Of a stretch of 64,000 nucleotides of DNA, positions 55,984-63,753 are shown one piece after another. Position 1 is the stretch's first letter; each line of letters starts with the position of its first letter. This DNA comes from Arthrobacter zhaoxinii (GTDB lineage Bacteria; Actinomycetota; Actinomycetes; Actinomycetales; Micrococcaceae). Made by a program: the position numbers and the translations under genes. Under the pieces are notes generated by a model, which saw only the letters and a program-made list of their open reading frames with translations, made no database searches and was not told the origin of the DNA. Location: assembly GCF_024385505.1 (NCBI RefSeq), contig NZ_JANFLT010000005.1, positions 620,001 to 684,000 of the forward strand, given 5' to 3'.

Positions 55984-56201
55984 CCGAACGAAAAACCGTA
56001 TCAAAGGGCCAGCCCGTCCGCTATTGGGTCTTCCGGAATGTGGTCTCAACACTCCAAGTCCTGGTGGTTGCGGCGCTGTTCAGCGCCGTGACGCTCTGGC
56101 TGCTGGCCGACAACAACGGCAAGGACCTGTGGAGCGGGTACCTGGACTTTTCCCGGGGAGTGTCGGACTGGGCGCAGGGTCTGAGGCTGCCATGGGAGTA
56201 A
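55980..56201 (+). CDS. Small single-pass membrane protein
   Basis: A 73-residue protein, GTG start overlapping the previous stop (GTGA). One hydrophobic segment, about residues 20-45 (TLQVLVVAALFSAVTLWLLA), basic before it, an acidic short tail after it. No family recognised. Its overlap with the GTPase in front and the NERD nuclease behind (10 bp) suggests it is a structural partner that brings the nuclease to the membrane. Confidence 0.6.
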   Translation: MTERKTVSKGQPVRYWVFRNVVSTLQVLVVAALFSAVTLWLLADNNGKDLWSGYLDFSRGVSDWAQGLRLPWE

Positions 56202-57058
56202 AGCTCCGCGTTCTCCTCAAGCTGTGGTCGATGGGTAAGCCGGCCGCATCGAAAGCCGGAAACCGTTCCGCGTCGCCGTCGAACGCCCGCCGTCCCGATA
56301 TACCCCGTACGGGAACGAAAGCCGGAACGCCCCGGCGGCAGTATGAGCCTGCGAAACCGGCACCCGAGATGGGCGTCATCCGCGCCAGGCCCTCTGCCAA
56401 AGGGCAGATGACCGGTTTCGAACCAGCCAAGCTGCGCTCGTACCACGCCCCCGTCTCCCTTCGGGCACATGGGCTGGCAGGCCTGGGCCTTTTCGACTCG
56501 GGCTTTGACAGCAGCAACATCTACAACGGGCAGCGCGGCGAGGTGGGTTTTTACAAGGCCCTGTGCCTGGAGGACCTCATTGACGACTGCTCGTCCTACT
56601 GGTCTGTGGCAATGCCCGGCGACGACGGCGTTGCACGTCCGGACTCGAAGTTCCAGACTGACGTCGACTGCATAGTCGTACAAGGCAAAACCATGTACCT
56701 CATCGACTTGAAGTACTACGCATCCGGCGATGTCACCTGGCACACCCGCGACGGGCAATGGCTTCTTTGCCGGGACAACGCGACCGGGGAACAAGTCGGT
56801 AAACCGCGGCACATGTCCCGGAACATGGCCATGGCCCAGGACCGTTTCCAGCGGATTTTCCCCGGGCTGCAGATCAAGAGCTACGTTGTGCTGATTCCCA
56901 CCCAGGACGGTCTGGGGAACATTGCCTCCGGGACAGCTTGGCCCGGGGAGGTGGAACTGATTAATCTGCCCCGGATGCTGGCCATTATCCGGGCCGGCGG
57001 CGCGGGGTTTGCCGAGGACAGCACCCAGCAGAAACTCCTCGCCCTCCTCAAAGACTGA
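56192..57058 (+). CDS. NERD-domain nuclease-like protein
   Basis: A 288-residue protein from ATG 56192. A basic, disordered N-terminus (residues 1-70) precedes a NERD domain: GQRGEVGFYKAL (near 112), DVDCIVVQGKTMYLIDLKYYA (near 155-175; the D..(D)xK endonuclease-like core), then QDRFQRIFPGLQIKSYVVLIP. NERD is related to nucleases and often appears with GTPases, helicases or kinases in prokaryotic defence loci. It is the most probable effector of the preceding genes. A hairpin terminator follows. Confidence 0.75.
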   Translation: MGVKLRVLLKLWSMGKPAASKAGNRSASPSNARRPDIPRTGTKAGTPRRQYEPAKPAPEMGVIRARPSAKGQMTGFEPAKLRSYHAPVSLRAHGLAGLGLFDSGFDSSNIYNGQRGEVGFYKALCLEDLIDDCSSYWSVAMPGDDGVARPDSKFQTDVDCIVVQGKTMYLIDLKYYASGDVTWHTRDGQWLLCRDNATGEQVGKPRHMSRNMAMAQDRFQRIFPGLQIKSYVVLIPTQDGLGNIASGTAWPGEVELINLPRMLAIIRAGGAGFAEDSTQQKLLALLKD

Positions 57059-57061
57059 GCA

Positions 57062-57106
57062 GGCAGTGAATCCGGCGGGATCGTTTCCCGCCGGCCTGCC
57101 GTCTTT
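57062..57106 (+). terminator. Terminator after the NERD gene
   Basis: CCGGCGGGA (57072-57080) pairs with TCCCGCCGG (57086-57094), extended by an outer GGCAG/CTGCC pairing, then GTCTTTCCCC. It marks the probable end of the accessory operon. Confidence 0.6.
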
Positions 57107-57152
57107 CCCCTTTTCCACCAGCTTTTACCGATAGGAAGGCGAGACCGCCGCC

Positions 57153-57332
57153 ATGAATGATCTGCTGAACGCGCTCGGAAGCATTGTCGCGCTGCTTGGA
57201 GGTTTCGCCGCCATGTGGTGGGTGACCACGCCCAAACGCTTCCCCGGCCGGAGGCACACCCGCGGACTTGTGGCAGTAGTTTTCTTCGGGGTGTCCATCA
57301 TGCTCTATGCCTTTGCAGGGAACTTCGAATGA
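57153..57332 (+). CDS. Small two-segment membrane protein
   Basis: A 59-residue protein at ATG 57153, after an AGGAAGG ribosome site. Two hydrophobic stretches, about residues 5-25 (LNALGSIVALLGGFAAMWWV) and 39-55 (GLVAVVFFGVSIMLYAF), joined by a basic loop (TPKRFPGRRHTRG). Unknown family. The region from its stop (57332) to the DUF3000 gene (57551) is a 218-bp gap holding no recognisable gene. Confidence 0.5.
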   Translation: MNDLLNALGSIVALLGGFAAMWWVTTPKRFPGRRHTRGLVAVVFFGVSIMLYAFAGNFE

Positions 57333-57550
57333 GCACACGCCCGTCGCAGGACGTCCAACCGCCGAGTGTTGCCCCGCATCGGGGGTACTGCCGCCGCGCA
57401 TGTCCTGCTATACCGAGAGGAACGCTTCGGTCTTCCGTCCCCCTGTAGGCCGCGGTCCGGCGGGATCCGGCGCGGAAGCGGCAGGTAACGAAACGGCCAC
57501 AGCGGCGAGCCTGCTCCACCCCGGTGTTCTGCAGGCCATAGTCTGCGGAG

Positions 57551-58183
57551 GTGAGTGCAATAGGTGACCTGTCCCAGGTGCCCCCGGATTTCCTGACTGC
57601 CCTCGGCGCCCTGCGCCGGGCGGCCTGCCGGGCCGAGTTGAAGCTGGAAGAGATCCCGGCGCCCACCCGGCTGGCTCCCTACGCAGTTTCCCTCGGTGCG
57701 GAGGTGCTGACTCCCGGACCCGTCGGGCCCGGCAGCCTGCACGACCCGGGCGTCCCGCTGGTCCCCGACCAGCTGGAGCTGGCCACCGGCCGCTTCATCC
57801 TTCTCCACGATCCCGCCGGTTCGCCCGTGTGGAACGGGACGTTCCGCATTGTCACGTACATCCGCGCTGAGCTGGAACCGGACATGGGCAACGACCAGCT
57901 CCTCGGATCGGTGGCCTGGACCTGGCTGGTGGAGGCACTGGAGCAGCACGGCGCGCGCTATTCCATGGCAGGCGGCACCGCCACCCGTGTGCTCTCGGAA
58001 AGCTACGGAACGCTGGAGCGCCGGGATGATTCAATCGACATCGAGCTCCGGGCTTCCTGGACCCCGGCCGACGCTGACGTTCAGTCCCATTTGGAAGCAT
58101 GGTCGGACATGGTGTGTACCTTCGCCGGCCTGCCGCCGCTGCCGTATGGTGTCACTCCCCTTCCCGGCCGGCGCAGGAGCTAG
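57551..58183 (+). CDS. DUF3000 family protein
   Basis: A 210-residue actinobacterial protein of unknown function, recognised by its order next to RNase D and by VPPDFLTALGALRRAACRAELKLEEIPAPTRLAPYAVSL (key ALRRAACRAELKLEEIPAP) and WTWLVEALEQHGARYSMAGGTATRVLSESYG. GTG start with a GGAG almost touching it; the start is therefore uncertain. Overlap of order with the HRDC/RNase D gene is typical of Micrococcaceae. Confidence 0.8.
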   Translation: MSAIGDLSQVPPDFLTALGALRRAACRAELKLEEIPAPTRLAPYAVSLGAEVLTPGPVGPGSLHDPGVPLVPDQLELATGRFILLHDPAGSPVWNGTFRIVTYIRAELEPDMGNDQLLGSVAWTWLVEALEQHGARYSMAGGTATRVLSESYGTLERRDDSIDIELRASWTPADADVQSHLEAWSDMVCTFAGLPPLPYGVTPLPGRRRS

Positions 58184-58270
58184 CCGCTGCCGGACGGGCC
58201 GCCCGCCCGCCGCTGACCACTGTCCGGCGCTGTCCGCGGCCGCTGTCTTCCTCGGTAGAATGGAATCCTT

Positions 58271-59608
58271 ATGACCGCGCACATACCCGGCAAGACCGAA
58301 AACCAGTCCAGCACCACACCTGCCGAAGCCGGGGAACTGCCCGATCCGCAGCCGATACCGGTCCTGGAGACTCCCCGGGACGGTGTGCCGCTGGTCATTG
58401 ACTCCCCCCGCGGCCTGGAACGTGCCGCCGCCGCGCTGGCCGCCGGCACCGGGCCCGCTGCCGTCGACGCTGAACGCGCCTCCGGGTTCCGCTACGGCCA
58501 GCGTGCCATGCTGGTCCAGATCCGGCGCGAAGGTGCGGGCACGTGGCTGATTGACCCCGAGGCCTTCGATGACCTGCGGATCATCAACGAGGCCCTGAGC
58601 GGCGTTGAATGGATCCTGCACGCCGCCACCCAGGACCTGCCCTGCCTGTCGGCGCTGGGTATGTGGCCCGACAAGCTCTTCGACACCGAACTTGCCGCCC
58701 GCCTCGCCGGCTTCCCGCGCGTAGGCCTGGCCGCCGTCATCGAAAGCCTGCTCGGCTTCTCGCTGGCCAAGGAACATTCGGCTGCCGACTGGTCCACCCG
58801 CCCGCTGCCCGAACCATGGCTGCGCTACGCCGCGCTCGACGTCGAAGTCCTCACCGAGCTGCGCGTGGAACTGATCCGGGTGCTTGAGGAAGCCGGGAAG
58901 CTGGAACTGGCGGAGGAGGAATTCGAAGCCATCCGTACCGCGCCGCCGGCACCTCCGCGGGTGGACCCGTGGCGCCGTACCTCCGGGATGCACCAGCTTC
59001 GGGACCGCCGCCAGTTGGCCGCCGTCCGCGAACTCTGGACCGAACGCGAGCACCTGGCTGAACTGCGGGACACTGCACCCGGCCGCCTGATTCCGGATTC
59101 GGCCATTGTCGCCGCCGCCCGGGCCATGCCCACCACGGTTCCGCAGCTGCTCAAGACCCCAGGCTTCCACGGCCGGGCCGCGCAGAAGGAGGCGCCGCGC
59201 TGGCTGCGCTGCATTTCCGCGGCGCGCTCCACTGCGGATCTTCCTCCGCTGCACATTCCGACCCATGCCCCGCCGCCTCCGCGCGTCTGGGCCAAGAATG
59301 ATCCGGCAGCTGCCGCCCGCCTGCAGACCGCCAAGCCGCGGCTGACCGCTCTGGCGGAGAAGCTGAACCTGCCCCTGGAGAACCTGCTCACGCCGGATCA
59401 TCTGCGGCGGGTTGCCTGGCGTCCGCCGACGGAAATCAATCTGGACACCGTCAGCGCCGCGCTGCGCGGGCTGGGTGCCCGGGAGTGGCAGATCCGGGAA
59501 ACCGCCGCGGTCCTGACCGTGGCCTTCCTCGATCCTGATCCGCTGGAGGACAAGCCGGCAGAAGACAAAGCCGGCGGGGAGCAACCTTCCCGGGGCCGGC
59601 GCCGCTAA
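58271..59608 (+). CDS. Ribonuclease D-like protein with HRDC domain
   Basis: A 445-residue protein: DEDD-type 3'-5' exonuclease domain (about residues 40-215; VDAERASGFRYGQRAMLVQIRR, LHAATQDLPCL, DWSTRPLPEPWLRYAALDVEVLTEL) with the DEDDy-style tyrosine in YAALDV, then an HRDC domain (about 240-320; LWTEREHLAELRDTAPGRLIPDSAIV). RNase D trims stable RNAs. A typical actinobacterial version with a C-terminal extension. Downstream of DUF3000 by 87 bp. Confidence 0.9.
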   Translation: MTAHIPGKTENQSSTTPAEAGELPDPQPIPVLETPRDGVPLVIDSPRGLERAAAALAAGTGPAAVDAERASGFRYGQRAMLVQIRREGAGTWLIDPEAFDDLRIINEALSGVEWILHAATQDLPCLSALGMWPDKLFDTELAARLAGFPRVGLAAVIESLLGFSLAKEHSAADWSTRPLPEPWLRYAALDVEVLTELRVELIRVLEEAGKLELAEEEFEAIRTAPPAPPRVDPWRRTSGMHQLRDRRQLAAVRELWTEREHLAELRDTAPGRLIPDSAIVAAARAMPTTVPQLLKTPGFHGRAAQKEAPRWLRCISAARSTADLPPLHIPTHAPPPPRVWAKNDPAAAARLQTAKPRLTALAEKLNLPLENLLTPDHLRRVAWRPPTEINLDTVSAALRGLGAREWQIRETAAVLTVAFLDPDPLEDKPAEDKAGGEQPSRGRRR

Positions 59609-59635
59609 CCGGGCAGGGCCGCAGCCACTCATTGA

Positions 59636-59656
59636 CAGCAGGCCGGCGGCCTGCTG
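59636..59656. other. Hairpin in the leader of the 59667 gene
   Basis: CAGCAGGCC and GGCCTGCTG are perfect 9-bp arms around a GGC loop. No T-run follows, so it is not a standard terminator; it lies directly before the next GTG start and might restrict ribosome access. Confidence 0.4.
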
Positions 59657-59666
59657 GGATCGGCCC

Positions 59667-60224
59667 GTGCCCAGTCGAAATGCTTTCCTTACCTTCGCAG
59701 TCCACGGGCTGGTTTTTGCCGTGCTGTTCGGAGCTTTCGTGGAACCAGGCCTCCCGTTCCTGACGGAAAGGTACTGGTTCATTCCGTTGCAGTTCCTGGT
59801 TCTCGTGCTGGCGATCCGTGCCGGCACCCGGCGGTCGAAGGCACGTTTCCGGGAACGCTGCGAGTTCGCCTGCCTGCTTCGGGAAGTACCGGGCGGAGGC
59901 GCCGGCCTCTCCGGCCGCTGGAAAAGCGCCGCGGTCATCCCCTATCAGCATCGATTGAGCATCACAGGTCATGCGGCGGACCGGCCACCGGCCTCCCACC
60001 TGACGTGGGATGAACCGATCGAGGAGGGCCTGGTGCAGTTGGAGAATCCGGTCGAGGTGTCCCGGCGTGATCCTTCCCTGCCGGAGGTGTTCCGGTTCGG
60101 GTTCGCATACCCGGTTGCGCGGTACTCCGCCGACGGAGCGGTAGTGGAAATAGCTGCACCGTCTAGGTACCTGGATGCTGCCCGTGCCGTCGTGCACGGG
60201 ACGGTACCGGCGGCTAGTCCGTAG
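59667..60224 (+). CDS. Small membrane-anchored protein of unknown function
   Basis: A 185-residue protein from a GTG. Two hydrophobic segments (about residues 8-26 and 35-52, FLVLVLAIRAG) then a polar domain, with an Arg-rich first loop. No family recognised. It ends 11 bp inside the convergent acetyltransferase. No convincing ribosome site; the hairpin at 59636 precedes it. Confidence 0.5.
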   Translation: MPSRNAFLTFAVHGLVFAVLFGAFVEPGLPFLTERYWFIPLQFLVLVLAIRAGTRRSKARFRERCEFACLLREVPGGGAGLSGRWKSAAVIPYQHRLSITGHAADRPPASHLTWDEPIEEGLVQLENPVEVSRRDPSLPEVFRFGFAYPVARYSADGAVVEIAAPSRYLDAARAVVHGTVPAASP

Positions 60225-60726
60225 CTGCCGGCTGCCCCAGGTCCAGGTCCAGGTCCAGGTCCAGGTCAAGGTCAAGCACCAGCGCATCTGCGGTCTCCCC
60301 GCGCGGATCGATTCCGAATCCCAGCCGGCGATACGCCCGCAGGGCTACCGTGTTCCCTTTGGCGACCCGCAGCCCTGCGGTCCCGGCACCCCCGGCGCGC
60401 GCCCGTTCCAGGACCAGCCGCATCAGCTGCTGCGAAAGGCCCCGACCGCGGAGCAGCGGATCAATGATGACCCGGGCAATATGCGCGTGTCCGCCCCGCA
60501 GGCAAAGTTCCGCGTGTCCCAGCACCTGCCCGGAACCAGGCGCGGCATACATCACCCAAGCGGTAAGTCCGGGCACGGCCGCCAGTTCCGCGAATTGGCC
60601 CCTCGTCGGCGGCCATGCCATCCGCGGGCCGGTAAACATCAAAAGGGCGGCTTCGTCGGGAATCCAGCTGATCACGGTGTCGATGTCGGACTCACAGCGC
60701 CTGCGGAGGTATGGCAGTTCGGACAT
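60214..60726 (-). CDS. GNAT N-acetyltransferase with Asp-Leu repeat tail
   Basis: A 170-residue GNAT. The start at 60726 gives a normal N-terminus. The acetyl-CoA loop is LLRGRGLSQQLM, preceded by ARVIIDP, and followed by LRVAKGNTVALRAYRRLGF. Oddity: the C-terminus ends in a run of Leu-Asp pairs (about six) encoded by a CAGGTC-type hexamer repeat, not part of the fold. Substrate unknown. Confidence 0.8.
   Translation of the reverse strand: MSELPYLRRRCESDIDTVISWIPDEAALLMFTGPRMAWPPTRGQFAELAAVPGLTAWVMYAAPGSGQVLGHAELCLRGGHAHIARVIIDPLLRGRGLSQQLMRLVLERARAGGAGTAGLRVAKGNTVALRAYRRLGFGIDPRGETADALVLDLDLDLDLDLDLGQPAATD
60238..60273. repeat. Hexanucleotide tandem repeat
   Basis: Five perfect copies of CAGGTC (60238-60267) and a variant AAGGTC (60268-60273). 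In frame with the GNAT C-terminus, giving Leu-Asp repeats. Copy number could change by slippage without breaking the frame. Confidence 0.9.
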
Positions 60727-60787
60727 GCATGCATTATCGTCCGCTACGGCACCTCGAAGTGCCGTCCTTCCGGAAAGAGGGTTCGCT

Positions 60788-61213
60788 ATGAACGAAACAC
60801 CGTCCACGGTGTACCGCACGCACATTGCCGCTTCCCCGGCCCGTCTCTGGGCGGAGCTGACGGCCGTTGATGTCCCCCGGCCCTGGATGTGGGACTCCGT
60901 CCTGGCCGGCTCAGTGACCGAAGGCAGTTCCTATGCTTTCCGCATCGCCGGTGAGGACCAGATCACCGGAACGGTCCTGGCGGTTGAAGCGCCGGTACGC
61001 CTGGCCCTCACCTTCAACCCGCAGTGGGATGGAACGGTGGCCCGCGAAGCTCCCGGGGTCCTTGAATACTCCTTGGAGCAGGCCGGAGACGGATGCGACC
61101 TCACCGTCAGTATCAGCGGGCTGCACGGGGCATCCGCCATTTCGGTGGACCACGACACGCCGGGTATCTATGCGGGCCTGAAGACTCTCCTGGAATCATT
61201 TCCGGTGGCCTGA
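60788..61213 (+). CDS. SRPBCC/START-like ligand-binding protein
   Basis: A 141-residue START-like (AHSA1/polyketide-cyclase type) protein. YRTHIAASPARLWAELTAV is the typical first strand-helix; LEYSLEQAGDGCDLTVSI is the late beta sheet; the end GIYAGLKTLLESF is the C-terminal helix. Such proteins bind hydrophobic ligands or stress client proteins. The ATG at 60788 follows a GGAAAGAGGG site. Confidence 0.75.
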   Translation: MNETPSTVYRTHIAASPARLWAELTAVDVPRPWMWDSVLAGSVTEGSSYAFRIAGEDQITGTVLAVEAPVRLALTFNPQWDGTVAREAPGVLEYSLEQAGDGCDLTVSISGLHGASAISVDHDTPGIYAGLKTLLESFPVA

Positions 61214-61269
61214 TGCGCGGAGGCAGAGAGGGGGTTGGGGCGGCTGCACAGTGAATGCAACAATGACGC

Positions 61270-61809
61270 ATGCCTCTTCCGACGCCCACCCCGGACACGC
61301 TCCAGGCGGGGAGGTTCACCCTCCACATCCTGACGGCAGCGGACTGGCGCCTGGAGCAGGCTCTGTCGAGGGACGACGACGTCATCCGCTGGACGCTGTT
61401 CCCGCCGGACCTCAGTGACGACCGCGCCCGTTACCGCATGAACCGTGCGGCGGAAGCACGCGGCGAGAGCCTCCTGGCCCGGTACTCGCTGCGTGAGGGC
61501 GAAGAGGTCTTGGGGACAGCGGGAATCTCCTCCACCAGGGACGGCACGCCGGAACTCATGTACGCACTGTTACCCTCCGGGCGCGGCCGCGGGGCCGCCA
61601 CTGCCGCGACGCGCGGACTCAGCGACTGGGCCTTAGGCAGCGGTTTTCCCGAGGTCGCGCTGCGCACCATTTACGGGAACAGCCTGAGCGAGGCCGTTGC
61701 CCGGCGCGCCGGTTTCCATCCCCTGCGGACTGAACGCCAGCGCCAGCGCGGTGCGCTGGTAAAGATGCTTTACTGGACCCGGTCCGCCGGACACGGCCTG
61801 CCGGTCTAG
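61270..61809 (+). CDS. GNAT N-acetyltransferase
   Basis: A 179-residue GNAT of the RimJ-like type (FTLHILTAADWRLEQAL, MYALLPSGRGRGAATAATRGLSDWAL, YGNSLSEAVARRAGF). The acetyl-CoA loop is SGRGRGAA. Overlaps the convergent DinB gene by 4 bp. Substrate unknown. Confidence 0.8.
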   Translation: MPLPTPTPDTLQAGRFTLHILTAADWRLEQALSRDDDVIRWTLFPPDLSDDRARYRMNRAAEARGESLLARYSLREGEEVLGTAGISSTRDGTPELMYALLPSGRGRGAATAATRGLSDWALGSGFPEVALRTIYGNSLSEAVARRAGFHPLRTERQRQRGALVKMLYWTRSAGHGLPV

Positions 61810-62306
61810 TCTCCGGTGGAGCCGTCCAGCAGCTCACGCAGAATATCCAGGTGGCCGCAGTGCCTGCCGGTTTCCTCAATCATGTGCACCAGCACCCAGC
61901 GGACGCTCTGTCTTCCGTTGCCGCCCCGGCAGCGGTCCTCCAGATCGTACCGCGCCAGCACGTCGCGGGACCGGCGGCAGGCAGCATCATAATCGGCCAG
62001 CAGCCGGACCAGGCTGTCTGACTCGGAAACTCGGAACTCGCCGTCCGGGTCCTCTTCTGACCACCGAGTCCGCACTCCCGGCTGCCCGTCTATCCGGCCC
62101 TGAAACCAGAACTGCTCGACGTCGGTCAAGTGCTGAACGAGTCCGGAGACCGTTGTCAGTGAGGGCAGCAGCTGCTTGGCGCCGTCGGCGTTGCTGAGTC
62201 CTGCCGCCTTCAGGTGCACCGTGGCCCGGAAGTAGTCCAGGAAACCGGTCAGGGTCTCCCGTTCTCCGGCCGCCTCGGGCGGCTCTACACGAGTGTCTGT
62301 CTGCAT
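61806..62306 (-). CDS. DinB-family (DUF664) protein
   Basis: A 166-residue four-helix-bundle DinB-like protein. Metal-binding histidine candidates are the HLTDVEQFW and the HCGHLDILRELLDG segments, with HMIEETGRHCGHLD near the C-terminus, typical of DUF664 mycothiol-type enzymes. ATG start; role possibly a thiol-dependent transferase, family-level inference. Confidence 0.8.
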   Translation of the reverse strand: MQTDTRVEPPEAAGERETLTGFLDYFRATVHLKAAGLSNADGAKQLLPSLTTVSGLVQHLTDVEQFWFQGRIDGQPGVRTRWSEEDPDGEFRVSESDSLVRLLADYDAACRRSRDVLARYDLEDRCRGGNGRQSVRWVLVHMIEETGRHCGHLDILRELLDGSTGD

Positions 62307-62395
62307 GCGGCTAATCTAACCGGCCTCGTCCGGGAATCCGCGGCACGGCACGCACGCCATCGGGGCGCCCTGACGCAGCGGCCCGTTTAGGCTGG

Positions 62396-62818
62396 GTGAT
62401 CGAATATTCCTACGCCGCTGCCGGCGAATTTTCCGTCTCCGACGTCGTCGACCTCTACTCGTCTGTGGGCTGGACCGCCTACACCGATGACCCGAAGACA
62501 CTGCTGCAGGCGCTGTCAGGTTCTTCGACGGTCGCGGTGGCGCGCGAAGAAGGGCGGCTGATTGGACTGGCACGGGTTATTTCCGATGGCCACACCATCT
62601 GCTGCCTGCAGGACATCCTGGTTCATCCCCGGTTCCAGCGGTTGGACATCGGCGGGGCGCTGGTATCTGCGGTGCTGCGGCCCTATCCCGCCGTGCGCCA
62701 GAAGGTGCTGCTCACGGATGACGAATCCGGACAAAAGGCATTCTACGAGGCGCTCGGGTTCACCCAGTCGACGGCGTTTCTCGCCGGGCCGATGAACGCC
62801 TTCGTCCGGTTCGACTAG
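62396..62818 (+). CDS. GNAT N-acetyltransferase
   Basis: A 140-residue GNAT, GTG start. Compact: VDLYSSVGWTAYT, VAVAREEGRLIGLARVISDG, the catalytic-type CLQDILVHPRFQRLDIGGALV acetyl-CoA loop (cited for HPRFQRLDIGG) and GQKAFYEALGF at the end. Substrate unknown. Confidence 0.8.
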   Translation: MIEYSYAAAGEFSVSDVVDLYSSVGWTAYTDDPKTLLQALSGSSTVAVAREEGRLIGLARVISDGHTICCLQDILVHPRFQRLDIGGALVSAVLRPYPAVRQKVLLTDDESGQKAFYEALGFTQSTAFLAGPMNAFVRFD

Positions 62819-62954
62819 CCCGCCGGAGCGGCGGCAGCGGCTTGCCGCGGGGTCAGCCCGCAGGGGCGGGAAGCCGTGTTTGCTTTCGCCGTGGAAGGCG
62901 CTATCGTAGATGCTGGTTCAGACGCGGGCCTTGGTTTCCTCTGTAAGGACACAT

Positions 62955-63197
62955 ATGCCCCCGCGCCCCATTATCTCCGTGGATGTCTTCCCGGATTTCT
63001 CCGCCATGACGGACAGTACCCTTGAGTCCCTGTGCGATCAGGTGTTCACCCAGCTTGAAGACGGCCCCATCGTTGAAGGGCTCTTCGCGTTCTACCTTTC
63101 CATCCAGACGGAAATTGAAGATCGGCAGTCCGCTCCCGCCTCTCCGCTGACCGCTTCGGCAGCGCCCGAGCAGAGCACGGCCCCCATCCCCGCCTGA
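62955..63197 (+). CDS. Small hypothetical protein
   Basis: An 80-residue soluble protein from ATG 62955 with a weak AAGGAC site. Acidic first half (VDVFPDFSAMTDSTLESLCDQVF), Ser/Ala/Pro tail. No family recognised. Lies between a GNAT and a terminator hairpin. Coding is plausible but not certain. Confidence 0.4.
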   Translation: MPPRPIISVDVFPDFSAMTDSTLESLCDQVFTQLEDGPIVEGLFAFYLSIQTEIEDRQSAPASPLTASAAPEQSTAPIPA

Positions 63198-63269
63198 ACT
63201 GAAGCGCGGCCCGGAGGACCACCGGGACATGCGGCAGTCCCCGCAGGTAAACGGTCTCCGACACAAAGC

Positions 63270-63310
63270 GTCCCGGCACCCATCGCGTACTACGCGTCGG
63301 GTGCCGGGAC
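63270..63310. terminator. Bidirectional terminator hairpin
   Basis: GTCCCGGCACCC (63270-63281) pairs perfectly with GGGTGCCGGGAC (63299-63310). It lies between the small plus-strand gene and the minus-strand GlsB-like gene, so it could end both. Confidence 0.85.
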
Positions 63311-63331
63311 GGCTTAGTTAGTGGTGCCGGG

Positions 63332-63601
63332 CTAGCGGCGTACCTGGTTGCCCTTGCCTCGGCCTGCAACAGCCTCGGCAACGCCGATCAGCAGGACCGC
63401 GGCGATGACGGCCACGATGAATCCAAGGAAGTTGAGCTCCCAAATGTTGCCGGTGCCCAGCAGGCTGGCAATGGATCCGCCGATAACGGAACCGACGAGG
63501 CCCAGCAGCAGAGTCGCCACCATCCCCAGGTTCTGGCGGCCCGGCTTGATCAACCGCGCGAGGGCTCCGATGATTAGCCCTGCAATGATGAATCCGATCA
63601 T
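63332..63601 (-). CDS. GlsB/YeaQ/YmgE-type stress membrane protein
   Basis: An 89-residue membrane protein with three hydrophobic helices (about 3-20, 27-49, 57-79), the Transgly_assoc family. GLIIGALARLIKPGRQNLG is the family opening; the glycine-rich GSVIGGSIAS follows. Members rise under stress or in stationary phase. ATG at 63601. Confidence 0.85.
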   Translation of the reverse strand: MIGFIIAGLIIGALARLIKPGRQNLGMVATLLLGLVGSVIGGSIASLLGTGNIWELNFLGFIVAVIAAVLLIGVAEAVAGRGKGNQVRR

Positions 63602-63753
63602 GGTCCTGGTCCCTTCGTAGCAGTGCATACAACGGGAGCGGGGAACTCCCGCAAATCCGTTCTGCCATCAATCCTAGACAAGACCCGCCGGATTTCCTAA
63701 GCGTACTGTCTATTTCGGTCCGGGGCGGCCGGGATAACCCCGCCCTTCAGCGG

